Part shown: positions 53,947 through 62,709 of the stretch, one piece after another
How positions within the stretch are numbered: position 1 is the stretch's first letter
How the letters are laid out: every line of letters starts with the position of its first letter
Assembly: GCF_007744515.1 (NCBI RefSeq)
Contig: NZ_CP036268.1
Location: 3,394,712-3,458,711 of the forward strand
Direction: 5' to 3'
DNA from: Stratiformator vulcanicus
GTDB lineage: Bacteria; Planctomycetota; Planctomycetia; Planctomycetales; Planctomycetaceae
DNA length: 64,000 bases
The notes under the pieces: model-generated
Told to the model about the DNA's origin: nothing
The model's input: only the letters and a program-made list of their open reading frames with translations
Database searches by the model: none
Translations under genes and position numbers: made by a program

Positions 53947-54357
53947 ATGTCGGAAGCCCTGCTCGACACCGACATCCTTTCGGAAGTCCTGAAGCAGAAG
54001 GACGACTCCGTCGTAGCCATGGCCTCGCTCTACCTGCAGGAGCATGGCCGCTTTTCAATTTCGTCGATTACCCGCTACGAGATTCTTCGCGGCCTGAAAC
54101 ACAAGGGTGCAACCCGCCAAGTACGGAAGTTCGAGGAGTTCTGTCGTCACTCCGTCGTGCATGCCGTGACCGACGAAATTCTCGACCGCACGGCGGACTT
54201 GTGGGTCCTCGGGGAGCGAGGCGGTCGTCCGCATCGGGACGCGGACCTGATCATCGCGGCCACGGCCTTGGAGCACGATCGGGTGCTGGTTACGGGAAAC
54301 ACTCCGCACTTCGAGTGGATTCCAAACTTGTCACTTGAGAATTGGCGGGCTGTTTGA
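53947..54357 (+). CDS. vapC: VapC-type PIN-domain toxin
   Basis: This 136-residue ribonuclease has the PIN acids: D7 and D9 in LLDTDILSEVL, E46 in SSITRYEILRGL, and the later pair in GRPHRDADLIIAATAL, followed by VLVTGNTPHFEWIPNL. VapC toxins cleave tRNA or rRNA when freed from VapB. The pair probably stabilises the element. Confidence 0.9.
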   Translation: MSEALLDTDILSEVLKQKDDSVVAMASLYLQEHGRFSISSITRYEILRGLKHKGATRQVRKFEEFCRHSVVHAVTDEILDRTADLWVLGERGGRPHRDADLIIAATALEHDRVLVTGNTPHFEWIPNLSLENWRAV

Positions 54358-54520
54358 GCCGCTTTAAAAATTCAGCCGTTATTGTGACAATCGAACAGCT
54401 TGTTGGTCATCGTTCCGTCACGACTTGAACTGTCGAGCGTCAAGAAAACTGGCCCCTGACGGCCAATACGATATCGTCAGCGCTTGTTGGTCGCGAAATC
54501 CGCTTCAGTGAGGGATACCA

Positions 54521-55441
54521 ATGAACCCGTTTCATCGCCTTGTCGATGTTCTGGATCATGGCAATTTCGTGCCCCTGACGTTGGCCGCCGGGGTGTTCCT
54601 CTATGTCGGTCAACTCTCGACTTCCGGCTCACCTGATGTTCGACGCTACGGGGGACACGTGGCGCTATGTGGCTTTGTTGCCTATCTGACGTATCGTTTC
54701 GGCTTCGTTGGTTTTTCAACAGAAGTTGAACTCGTCGATGCGGTCTTCCGTACCGTGATCGTAGCAGCCATTGTCCTTGGCGGTTCCTGGATACTTCTCT
54801 CGATTGCGCTCCCGGTTTACCGGGTCGTGGATAGATATGCACGGAGAATTATGCAGACGACCAGATTCTCTCGGCCTACCTGGATTTCGCGTCCGCTGGC
54901 CGACGAACCGTATGAATCCCGATCACATGAAGAGGAAGGGCTGAGGGCTCACCGCGAAACTCATCGACGAAGTGACGCAGAGCAGCAGACTTTGCATGAG
55001 GAAAAAAGGATTTCCGAGCAGCGACGCCGCGAGGACGCTCGGTTCCGAACAAAGCTGGTCTACGACCGACATGCCGCTGAAATCAAAGCTGCAATGCCGA
55101 GGAAGCTGTTCGACGAATACTTCGGCACGTTCCTCGGAGATGACCTCCCGCCGGAGGAGGTGGAACGCCGGGCCACGTTACTTCGAGAATTAGTTCTTGA
55201 CTTCAGCAAACCGGACGATGCCCGAGAGGGCTCGTTCAATCTGCCTGACCAACTTGCGACACTCGCAGAACGTCAACAGGCAATTCTCAACAGCGCTTTC
55301 GATTCCCAGACGAAAGAAGCTCTGTTAGCGAACGTTCAATTCGAGCTTGAGCGAACACTGACCTCTCACGGTCATACCTCGTCGGATCGGACAGGAGATG
55401 CCTCGGTGAACGCCCCCGTCAATCTCGGTACTACCCCTTAG
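54521..55441 (+). CDS. Hypothetical membrane protein with coiled-coil tail
   Basis: This 306-residue protein has three N-terminal spans (about residues 16-33, 46-64 and 77-100). A charged Glu/Arg coiled coil follows (EEEGLRAHRETHRRSDAEQQ), then a helical cytoplasmic domain (MPRKLFDEYFGTFLGDDLPP). No family is recognised. It has its own upstream gap of about 160 bp, so its own promoter is likely. Confidence 0.6.
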   Translation: MNPFHRLVDVLDHGNFVPLTLAAGVFLYVGQLSTSGSPDVRRYGGHVALCGFVAYLTYRFGFVGFSTEVELVDAVFRTVIVAAIVLGGSWILLSIALPVYRVVDRYARRIMQTTRFSRPTWISRPLADEPYESRSHEEEGLRAHRETHRRSDAEQQTLHEEKRISEQRRREDARFRTKLVYDRHAAEIKAAMPRKLFDEYFGTFLGDDLPPEEVERRATLLRELVLDFSKPDDAREGSFNLPDQLATLAERQQAILNSAFDSQTKEALLANVQFELERTLTSHGHTSSDRTGDASVNAPVNLGTTP

Positions 55442-55635
55442 GCATCTGGGGATTGCACGCGTCGTCGTCATTGAAGACGGGTGGTGTACAGGATTGTGCG
55501 GGATAGGCTGGACGGTATTGTGTGCGGGTCGATTTTGGCGTTGCCGCTACGCAGATCAGCCGGCTTCGGCTCATTAATCATCGACAGGACTTCTGCCTTC
55601 GTGTCAGTTCCCGCGTTTCAATTTGGAGCCACATC

Positions 55636-56610
55636 ATGAGGACCATTTCTACACTCTTGGCCGTTCTATTGCTTGTGTCCAGTTCCGATGTGCTTTTTGC
55701 GCAGTCGCGTCGATCGAATAGTTCCAACTCGCGGCCGACGTATCGGATGGACAAAGAGGCGAAGGATCGGCTCTTCGACGTTGTCAAGCAGAGTCGCGGA
55801 AAGCGAGCGAGTCTCAGATTAAAGCATGGTCTGGCGTGGCTGGTGACACTGCACGGTGTGGTTGATGGCAAGATCGACGCCACCAATCACAGTTTCGGCG
55901 ACCGCAACCAGTACCAGGCTGAGCCGATCGACTCAATTGTGGTCGGAAACAGAGTCGTGTTCGAAGATTCTGTAGATCGCCACAGACGACTCCGGTCTGC
56001 ATTAGGGATTTACCGTGATGTACCGATCATGCCTCCGGAATTCATGACGACTGAGCGTCTCCGCGCTCTTGAGGGTGAGCGGATCACCGTGCTCAGCAAG
56101 GGCGACAAATCGTTCAAGGTCAAGGCCATCAATATTGCCTATCAGCATTGGGCTCAGTGGCGATCGGAAGGCGGGAAACCCGCTTCCAAGTATTGCATAT
56201 TTACGAGCAACGACGAAATCCTGCCGAGCATTGATGTCGGACGTGTCCGCGCGATCTATCACAAAGGTGCGATCTATGACATTGAGTGGCTTTATGCGGC
56301 CGAGGTAATGCAGGGGCAGCATAAGAGCATCGTCGACGCAATCCTCCGGGCAGCCGTGGAGCAGTCATTCGAATATCTGGCGGAAAAAGCCGTTCGAAAG
56401 GCGTTCCCCGGCATGTCCGACGCCGAGGCGAAAATCGCGGTCAAGATTGGGCGAGAGATGCTGGAAGAGAAAGAAAACGGTAGAACGGGAGATGCGATAA
56501 TCGTTGACACGGCAGCGGAAGAAATGCTTGCAGAAAACCCGGGAATGGAGAATGCGACCGGAGTGGCCACATTCATGCTTCGCGTAGTAAAGGCCTACGA
56601 GGATCAATAG
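55636..56610 (+). CDS. Exported hypothetical protein
   Basis: The 324-residue product has a signal peptide (TISTLLAVLLLVSSSDVLFA), which supports ATG 55636 over the longer frame from 55522. A basic region, a central alpha/beta domain (ERITVLSKGDKSFKVKAINI, IDVGRVRAIYHKGAIYDIEW) and C-terminal amphipathic helices follow. No family is recognised. It lies just upstream of the second coupling ATPase. Confidence 0.6.
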   Translation: MRTISTLLAVLLLVSSSDVLFAQSRRSNSSNSRPTYRMDKEAKDRLFDVVKQSRGKRASLRLKHGLAWLVTLHGVVDGKIDATNHSFGDRNQYQAEPIDSIVVGNRVVFEDSVDRHRRLRSALGIYRDVPIMPPEFMTTERLRALEGERITVLSKGDKSFKVKAINIAYQHWAQWRSEGGKPASKYCIFTSNDEILPSIDVGRVRAIYHKGAIYDIEWLYAAEVMQGQHKSIVDAILRAAVEQSFEYLAEKAVRKAFPGMSDAEAKIAVKIGREMLEEKENGRTGDAIIVDTAAEEMLAENPGMENATGVATFMLRVVKAYEDQ

Positions 56611-56766
56611 CCACCTTCTTATAGATCGGTGATCAAGGTGGCGGGGATTCGCTCCAATTGTGTACCTGCATTCTTCGCTAAGAGAAGCAAGGTCATTCTT
56701 TGTCCGAATCCGCTTCGACACAATCTCGATCGTGCCGTGTGATGCGGCTGGATCAGGTGTGCTGAC

Positions 56767-58560
56767 ATGCTATCCGCTCACATACCGCTCCGCTTGGGGG
56801 TTGACGCCGAATCCGCTAGCGAACGAACGGTCAAGCCGGAAACGCTGCGTACGCACCTGCACATGATCGGGGCGACCGGGGCCGGTAAGACCTCGGCGAT
56901 CATGACGTTACTCCGGCCGCTGATGCTGAATCCGAAGCCGAATCAGTCCTGCATCTTCGTCATCGACCCGATGGGGAATCTGTCACGCGACCTATTGAAG
57001 CTGATCGCCCACCCGCGATTCAGCACGGAGGACCTTCGACGTCGACTCGTCTATATCGAACCGGCCCGCGAAGATGTCGTCCTCCCGTTTAATCCGCTGC
57101 TGCATACCTCCGAGGCCAACCGCTACTACCAGACCATGCGGGCGGTCGATATCGTGCTGCGGGCGTGGGAGGCGCAGAGTCTTGCCGAACAGCCGCGATT
57201 GTTTCAGTGGCTGTATAAGTCGTTCTGTGCCGCGGCCATGATGGGCCTGCCGATCGCGACGTGCCGCTATCTGCTTCATCCGGGACCGCCGGAGCACGAG
57301 GCCATTCTCTCCCACATTCCCGGCGACATCCGCTACCACTGGCAGGAGATTCTGAAAGCCCGCGGTGGTGAAGCCACCCGGATTCTTGAATCGACCCGCA
57401 ACCGGCTCGACCCGTTCTTCGAGTCGGTCAATCTGCGGCGGATGTTCGGCGTCATGAAGAGCCGCTTCGACTGTGAACGATTTATCCGCGAACGGCGAAT
57501 CGTGCTGTTGAATCTCGCCACGCTGGGTCGGATTCCCGCCTTCATCGCCCACACCATCGGAGCGCTCGCGCTCAACGAGTTATTCGAGACCGCGGCCAGG
57601 CTGACGACGACCGAGGGCCGCCACGTCGTCGAACCGACCTACGTGGTGATGGATGAGTTCCAGAACTACGTGACGCCCGATATTCAGGAGGCGATTCCGA
57701 CCGTGCGTCAGATGGGGCTGCGGATGGTGCTCGCGCACCAATCGTTTTCTCAATTGGAACGAAACGATATCGACCTGGTCCAGATGATCTGGCAGGCACA
57801 GAGCCGCTTGATGTTCAAGAACAGTGCGGTCGATGCGGATATCGTCGCTGAGGAACTGGCGAAGTGGACGTTCGATCCGATGACGATCAAGGATCGCCGC
57901 ACCAGCGTGAAGCAGATCATTACGGGCTATCGGCGCGAGTGGTTCCGAAACGTGTCGTCGACGGAGACGACGTCCGATGCTGACATGACTCAGGACTCGA
58001 CCTCACGGGGCGATTCACAAAGCCGCACGCTGAATCCGAACGTGATCGGCTATTCCAACAACACCACCGGCATCACGAGCGGCACCAGCGGCCAGTCCGG
58101 GCAATCGCAGGGCCGAACCTCCGCGAGAAGTTCGGGCACAAGCGAGGGCCAAAGCGAAACCAACGTCCCCATCCACAAGACCTTCCGCGAGACGAGCAGC
58201 CTCACCTTCGAAGGATTCGATGAGTTCGTCGTTAAATGGGGCCAGCAAATCCGCAAGCTGAAAGTCGGTGAAGCCTACTACCAGGAAGCGGACACCGATG
58301 AGATTCGGAAGATAAAGCTCGATCACATCGACATCCCCGACTCGCCCGAGATCGCCGCCGCCGTCGAACGATTGAAGGAGAGGAACTTCGATTCCGACTT
58401 TTTCATCTCGGCCGGCGAAGCCGATCGAGAGGCCGAAGAATTGCGCGCGAAACTACTGGCCGGTCCGCAACAGAATTTCCGTCCCGATCAGGCCACGGCG
58501 GCCGACAGTGAGGGGGAGTCCGGATCGAGCGACAATTCGTCGATGCCGTTCGAGCTTTGA
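56767..58560 (+). CDS. TraG/VirD4-like coupling ATPase (copy 2)
   Basis: This 597-residue motor protein has Walker A IGATGAGKTSAIM (residues 34-46), VIDPMGNLSRDLL and VLPFNPL. Walker B is YVVMDEFQNYVTPD, and the sensor MVLAHQSFSQL and arginine-rich region follow. Residues about 400-475 form a Ser/Thr/Gly/Asn/Gln-rich linker, and a C-terminal domain (KTFRETSSLTFEGFDEFVVK) follows. No membrane anchor is seen. With Replic_Relax copy 2 it repeats the pairing found at 45.8-49.3 kb. Confidence 0.8.
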   Translation: MLSAHIPLRLGVDAESASERTVKPETLRTHLHMIGATGAGKTSAIMTLLRPLMLNPKPNQSCIFVIDPMGNLSRDLLKLIAHPRFSTEDLRRRLVYIEPAREDVVLPFNPLLHTSEANRYYQTMRAVDIVLRAWEAQSLAEQPRLFQWLYKSFCAAAMMGLPIATCRYLLHPGPPEHEAILSHIPGDIRYHWQEILKARGGEATRILESTRNRLDPFFESVNLRRMFGVMKSRFDCERFIRERRIVLLNLATLGRIPAFIAHTIGALALNELFETAARLTTTEGRHVVEPTYVVMDEFQNYVTPDIQEAIPTVRQMGLRMVLAHQSFSQLERNDIDLVQMIWQAQSRLMFKNSAVDADIVAEELAKWTFDPMTIKDRRTSVKQIITGYRREWFRNVSSTETTSDADMTQDSTSRGDSQSRTLNPNVIGYSNNTTGITSGTSGQSGQSQGRTSARSSGTSEGQSETNVPIHKTFRETSSLTFEGFDEFVVKWGQQIRKLKVGEAYYQEADTDEIRKIKLDHIDIPDSPEIAAAVERLKERNFDSDFFISAGEADREAEELRAKLLAGPQQNFRPDQATAADSEGESGSSDNSSMPFEL

Positions 58561-58919
58561 TTGATGGCCGTCATGCGGGCATGAGCCAGGCCCGCCGCCT
58601 CGCGGAGTGTCAACCCGCCGTGCTCGGCAACTTCGCTCAGGAGCACCTGGAACGCCTGCCGTTCACTGGCCCGCACACCGAACTCGATCAGGTACTGCAG
58701 TTCGAGCCGCTTCTCGGCCACCGACAGTTCGATGCGATCGGTAACTTCGCGATTGATTCGCTCCTGTTCGGCGATCGTCTCTTCGGCCTCGGCCATCCGT
58801 TTCAGCATCAGCTTCGCATCCCCCTGCCGCAGTAATCGCCCGGTCGTCGTATCGACGCCGTAGTTCTCTAGCACGGAGGGGATTTCGCCGGCGAGTGGGT
58901 CCTGGGAAGGGGAGTTCAC
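58488..58919 (-). CDS. Hypothetical coiled-coil protein
   Basis: This 143-residue protein has a long charged helix (AKLMLKRMAEAEETIAEQER, VTDRIELSVAEKRLELQYLI) and a second helical unit (SEVAEHGGLTLREAAGLAHA). It overlaps the 3' end of the ATPase gene by 73 bp, tail to tail. The frame is strongly coding-like throughout. The function is unknown. Confidence 0.6.
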   Translation of the reverse strand: MNSPSQDPLAGEIPSVLENYGVDTTTGRLLRQGDAKLMLKRMAEAEETIAEQERINREVTDRIELSVAEKRLELQYLIEFGVRASERQAFQVLLSEVAEHGGLTLREAAGLAHARMTAINQSSNGIDELSLDPDSPSLSAAVA

Positions 58920-59489
58920 GCAGCCAGACTACGCCTGAATTTCGGGTGGCGCAAGTGAAAAAGTCTGGTGAAATCAACTCTCCGACAGCCGCCAGTTCGG
59001 ACCCGATCTGCGTGTCCGCCCCCTGTCCGGGAGGGGTGTCCGGAGGGTGTCCGTTGCCTGTCCAACCCCGGACACCCGAGGTGTTGACCGAAGTTGATGC
59101 CCCGCCCAGCTTTGGGGTGCAAGGGGCTCGCTCCGCGACCCCTTGCCCCACCCGCATCCCGGCATCCTCGCTCGCTGCTCTCGCGAATGCCGGACGCTCC
59201 GCTGTCGCTACGCTATGCGGCTGGGGCAAGGGCTACGCCCCTGCACCCCATGCCGGAGTGAGCCGCCCACGGGGAGGCCTTCCGCTCACTCCGGCACCGC
59301 TGCATGCGCAGCGGTAAAGCTGCCCCCTCCAAAAAATGATTGCAATTCTGAGCATGGATGTTCTAATTGCATTCTGTCGAGGTGAATGGTCTTAAGAGAC
59401 GCTGGGGCCTGACACGGAGGCTTTGGCCGACCGAGTCCAAGAACCTCGACTCCCGTTTCGGCGGGTTTAATTGATTACCCATCACCTTT
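58920..59489. other. Non-coding, repeat-rich interval
   Basis: These 570 bases hold no credible gene. They contain the GTGTCCG repeat cluster (59012-59076) and a hairpin formed by GCAAGGGG and CCCCTTGC near 59119-59146, followed by GC-rich sequence and an AT-rich segment (59330-59380). Position and structure would suit a transfer origin or another cis-acting site. Confidence 0.4.
59012..59076. repeat. Cluster of GTGTCCG repeats, four direct and one inverted
   Basis: GTGTCCG (or CTGTCCGG) occurs at about 59012, 59024, 59036 and 59047, spaced about 11-12 bp. The inverted CGGACACC is at 59069-59076. Helical-turn spacing suggests cooperative protein binding. Confidence 0.5.
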
Positions 59490-59654
59490 ATGTGGAAACT
59501 CCTGAAGCGGTATCATCGACTCGTGCGATGGGCCGCCCGACCGCTTTCGAAATTCCGGCCGCAGATTCTGCCCGGATCGGAACTGGAACTCGTGGTGTTC
59601 GGACTGCACATGGTGATCGGAGTGGGGCACTTGGTGCTTCTATTTCGAGGGTGA
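59490..59654 (+). CDS. Small membrane-associated protein, 54 residues
   Basis: MWKLLKRYHRLVRWAARPLS is a basic amphipathic start. It is followed by FRPQILPGSELE and one hydrophobic span (LVVFGLHMVIGVGHLVLLF). It is coding-like, with ATG and TGA, and unrecognised. Confidence 0.45.
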   Translation: MWKLLKRYHRLVRWAARPLSKFRPQILPGSELELVVFGLHMVIGVGHLVLLFRG

Positions 59655-59664
59655 AGGAAACACC

Positions 59665-59757
59665 GTGCGTGTGTTCGCCGTGTCGAACGCACTGCTCGGA
59701 GGCTGGGCGGATTCGCCGGAGATGCCGAACGGCATTGTAGGCGACTTCACCGGCTGA
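59665..59757 (+). CDS. Possible 30-residue protein
   Basis: A GTG start with AAGGA about 6 nt upstream opens MRVFAVSNALLGGWADSPEM then PNGIVGDFTG. It lies 10 bp after the preceding small gene. The evidence is the ribosome site and composition only. Confidence 0.3.
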   Translation: MRVFAVSNALLGGWADSPEMPNGIVGDFTG

Positions 59758-59825
59758 ACTTTGCGGTCTCTTTGCGAGACCGGCTCTCCTTGAAGAGCGG
59801 CGCTCCGTCGCTCTTCACTCTTTCG

Positions 59826-60779
59826 ATGCCGCCGACCGATGGTCGTGTGGGTGAGAGCGTGGAAAAGTTTGGCCGAGGGAATCCGTCGATGGTGTTACAG
59901 GAACGTGACATCGAAGTGCTCGCCGCGTTAGCGCGGTACTTCCTCCTCAATTCGCGGCAGATTCGCGAACACTGTTTCCCGGACGACAGCAGCGGTCGGA
60001 TCACGCGCCGTCGACTATCGAAGATGACGCGCGACGGCTATGTCCGTAAACGCGCCCTGCAGGTCGTCGGCCCGGCGGACGGTGCGGCCAGCCCGGTCTA
60101 TCACCTGACGTCGACCGGCCGCGAGTTTCTGGCCGGCCACTTCGACGATGAAATGCTCCTGGCGAAACCGGTCGAGCCATCGCAGCCGCAGCACCTGTTT
60201 CACTACGTTGCCGTCGCCGAGACGCACCGCCTTTTCGATCGCGCTACCAAATCCCAGGAGGGTGAAGTGCAGCTCACGCGATGGGTTCACGAAGACGAAT
60301 ATCTGAATCCCGAGGAGACGGACCGTAAGAAGCGCCGGATGCTGCGGACCGACTTCGACGGACCGCGGAAGGTTTTCTGCATTCCCGATGCGGCCTTCGT
60401 GATCTCCTATCATGACCAGCACGCGGTCATCTATCTGGAGCAGGATCGTGACACGTTCTTTCACGATCGCGTCGCCGCCCGCAAGAGCCCCGGCTATCGA
60501 CTGCTGTCGGAGCGGGAAGGGCACCGGAGGCACTTTCCGGAGACGACGCTGGCATTCTTCTTCGTGTTGTTCGTCGCGCCCTCACGAAAGAGAGCCGATC
60601 AACTCCGTCGAGCCTTCGCCAAAAAGAATGCCGAACACGATGTCCGCCGCGTCTATCGATTCGCGGCCTTCGACGAACTGAATGAAACGAATCTGTTCTT
60701 CGAGCCGCTGCTCGGCTGCTGCCACCACGACGACCGGGTTCCGCTGATTAAGCGGGTCGGTGAGGAGGCGGCACCGTGA
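59826..60779 (+). CDS. Replic_Relax-family protein (copy 2)
   Basis: This 317-residue protein has an N-terminal winged helix (LQERDIEVLAALARYFLLNS, GRITRRRLSKMTRDGYVRKR, SPVYHLTSTGREFLA) and HLFHYVAVAETHRLF. It then shows PDAAFVISYHDQHAVIYLEQDRDTF, with the same PD-x-E-x-D spacing as copy 1. ATG 59826 is used, and ATG 59889 (MVLQERD) is an alternative. A DNA-processing role for the element is likely but unproven. Confidence 0.65.
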   Translation: MPPTDGRVGESVEKFGRGNPSMVLQERDIEVLAALARYFLLNSRQIREHCFPDDSSGRITRRRLSKMTRDGYVRKRALQVVGPADGAASPVYHLTSTGREFLAGHFDDEMLLAKPVEPSQPQHLFHYVAVAETHRLFDRATKSQEGEVQLTRWVHEDEYLNPEETDRKKRRMLRTDFDGPRKVFCIPDAAFVISYHDQHAVIYLEQDRDTFFHDRVAARKSPGYRLLSEREGHRRHFPETTLAFFFVLFVAPSRKRADQLRRAFAKKNAEHDVRRVYRFAAFDELNETNLFFEPLLGCCHHDDRVPLIKRVGEEAAP

Positions 60780-60956
60780 ACGATTCCGTCCGACTTCCCA
60801 CGTTTAATTTCCGGCCGGCCGTTGGTCGGCCGCCACGCGATCACCGCACGGTCATCGTCGCTCACTCCGGTTACGGACGGAGCGAACGGCCAGGCCGCGC
60901 GGTGCCTGTCCTCCGGCAGTCGTTGCCGGAGAGTCATTCCTTTCCCCTTTTCTCTC

Positions 60957-61412
60957 ATGGGACAGTATTTCAAAGCGGTCAACCTCGACAAGAAAGAGGT
61001 TGTCTGCCCGTGGTGCCTCGGAGGAGGTGCCAAACTCTGGGAATGGGCGGCCAATCCCCAGGGAGCCGTCCTGACCCTGCTATTGCGGAAGAGTTCCGAA
61101 GGCGGAGGCGGCGACTACAACAGTCCGCCGCCGCAGATCGTGTCGATCGAAGATCGTGCGGCCGATATTGCCGCCGTCGTGGCTGCGGGGATTACCCGCG
61201 AGGGTGCTCCGATGGTCCTGCCCGAAGACTCGGTCGTCGGCCGTTGGGCCGGCGACCGGATCGTCCTGATCGGCGACTACGACGAGTCGAAGCTGTGGGA
61301 AGAACTGCCTTCCTATCGCAACATCTCGAACGAAGTCGCCGAAGCATGGAACGACTTCATCGAGATCGAGGACATGAAGCTGGCGACCCGCCACGATTGC
61401 GGCTGCCAGTAA
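60957..61412 (+). CDS. Conserved-type hypothetical protein (MGQYFKAVNLDKKE)
   Basis: This 151-residue protein begins MGQYFKAVNLDKKEVVCPWC and continues GGGAKLWEWAANPQGAVLTL, DRIVLIGDYDESKLWEELPS, NISNEVAEAWNDFIEIEDM. I recall similar openings in uncharacterised proteins of other phyla. Function is unknown. ATG 60957 is used because the upstream frame is a structured GC-rich spacer. Confidence 0.65.
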   Translation: MGQYFKAVNLDKKEVVCPWCLGGGAKLWEWAANPQGAVLTLLLRKSSEGGGGDYNSPPPQIVSIEDRAADIAAVVAAGITREGAPMVLPEDSVVGRWAGDRIVLIGDYDESKLWEELPSYRNISNEVAEAWNDFIEIEDMKLATRHDCGCQ

Positions 61413-61545
61413 GCGTCGGACACCGGGGCGGCCGTAACCGCTCCCATCGAGCCACACGCCTTGCGTCGCGTCCGGTCATCCCGATCAGGGTCGGGTCTGG
61501 CCGGGCGGACGCGTGTGGATGTTTCGTTTCTTACCCAATTTCATC

Positions 61546-61821
61546 ATGCCTGAATCACGAAAGGAGAATTCCAAGAATAAGCCCGTGAAGAAATTCCAGC
61601 TTCGCGGCATTTCGGCCAGCATCTTCGAGAATCGGTCCGAGAAAGGTTCACCGTTTCATAAGGTGTCGATCACTCGCACCTATAAGGACGGCGACGAATT
61701 CAAGACCACCGGCTCGTTTGGGCGGGATGACCTTCCGCTCGTGGAAGCCCTCGCCCGGCAGAGCTGGTTCGAAATTCTGAAACGAGAAGCGAAAGCCAGA
61801 TCGTCTTCAGACGAGGAATAA
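61546..61821 (+). CDS. Small hypothetical protein, paralogue of 62339-62617
   Basis: This 91-residue basic protein has the pattern FQLRGISASIFENR, VSITRTYKDGDEFKTTGSFG, RDDLPLVEALARQSWFEIL. The same pattern recurs in the gene at 62339. A compact beta-strand fold followed by a helix is likely. The function is unknown, and nucleic-acid binding is a guess. Confidence 0.65.
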   Translation: MPESRKENSKNKPVKKFQLRGISASIFENRSEKGSPFHKVSITRTYKDGDEFKTTGSFGRDDLPLVEALARQSWFEILKREAKARSSSDEE

Positions 61822-62046
61822 CGACTGACGTTGAGGGTCGCCCTGACGGCCCTCGCCATCCTCTCGTCGAGAGGAGCACCGGGAGTGTTCGCCAGCGACG
61901 CCCTTCGGGCGATCCCCGTGAACGCACCGGTCACACCACGGCCATTCATGGGCCGACTCTCCGAAGCATCCGCTCCGGGTGCTTCCCTCTTTCGCGTAGC
62001 CCCACGTTGCCGCTGCGCGCATCCATTCCCCGCGAGGAGAGTCCCG

Positions 62047-62235
62047 ATGCAGGTCGTACTGAGCGAGTTTCACGAGGACGAAGAGTGCGTCTGGTGCCAA
62101 AAGGAGCGTGAGTGCGTTGTCGCCACGTTCTCAGATGAATTCCTTAAGGACGCACCGCTGTGCTGGAAGTGTTTGCAGACCGCCTTCCGCGTCCGCAGCA
62201 GCCAGGCCGAATCGGCCGACCCAGAAAGTCGCTGA
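62047..62235 (+). CDS. Small zinc-ribbon-like protein, 62 residues
   Basis: ECVWCQKERECVVATFSDEF then LKDAPLCWKCLQTAFRVRSS contains two C-x-x-C pairs that could hold one zinc. A GGAG ribosome site precedes ATG 62047, while the upstream part of the open frame is GC-rich spacer. Confidence 0.6.
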   Translation: MQVVLSEFHEDEECVWCQKERECVVATFSDEFLKDAPLCWKCLQTAFRVRSSQAESADPESR

Positions 62236-62338
62236 TCTGATTGCGCCCGAACCGAACTCGGGGCATCGTTCCACCGCTTTCAGCCGCGTCGGCCGGAAGC
62301 GCTGCGCGTCAATCGCTCCTTACACAGAGAGGTAAGTC

Positions 62339-62617
62339 ATGGCTGGAAAACGTTCTCAGAAGTCGAAGACGAATCCGCCGGAGAAGGTGTTTCGGGTCGG
62401 TGCCGTCAGTGCCTCGGTCTTCGCCCACGAGGTGGAGTTCGAAGGGACCAAGCGAACCATTCGGTCCGTGTCGGTTCAGAAGCGCTACCGCGACGGCGAC
62501 GGCGTGAAGTACACGCAGAGCTTTAACCTGGGGGAACTGCCCTTGGTCGTCCGGGCCTTCCAGCTGGCCCAGCGCTACGTCGAAGACCTGGAGGCCGAAA
62601 TCCAGCTCGGCGACTGA
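62339..62617 (+). CDS. Small hypothetical protein, paralogue of 61546-61821
   Basis: This 92-residue protein reads FRVGAVSASVFAHEVEFEGT, RSVSVQKRYRDGDGVKYTQS, FNLGELPLVVRAFQLAQRYV. It shares the V/ISASxF...YxDGDxxKxTxSFxxxxLPLV signature with its neighbour. An AGAGAGG ribosome site lies before the ATG. The two copies imply a local duplication or paired function. Confidence 0.65.
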   Translation: MAGKRSQKSKTNPPEKVFRVGAVSASVFAHEVEFEGTKRTIRSVSVQKRYRDGDGVKYTQSFNLGELPLVVRAFQLAQRYVEDLEAEIQLGD

Positions 62618-62709
62618 CTGCACTTGCCGATGAGCCGCCCCGAGGCGGTTCATCGGCTTTTTCATTCCTTTTAACGATCCATCTTAATTGCGAACTGAAG
62701 GAGCCTCTC

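Noticed and set aside
58895-59317. 140-codon plus-strand frame
   Set aside because: Low-complexity Pro/Ala/Ser translation over a repeat-rich non-coding interval; no start signal.
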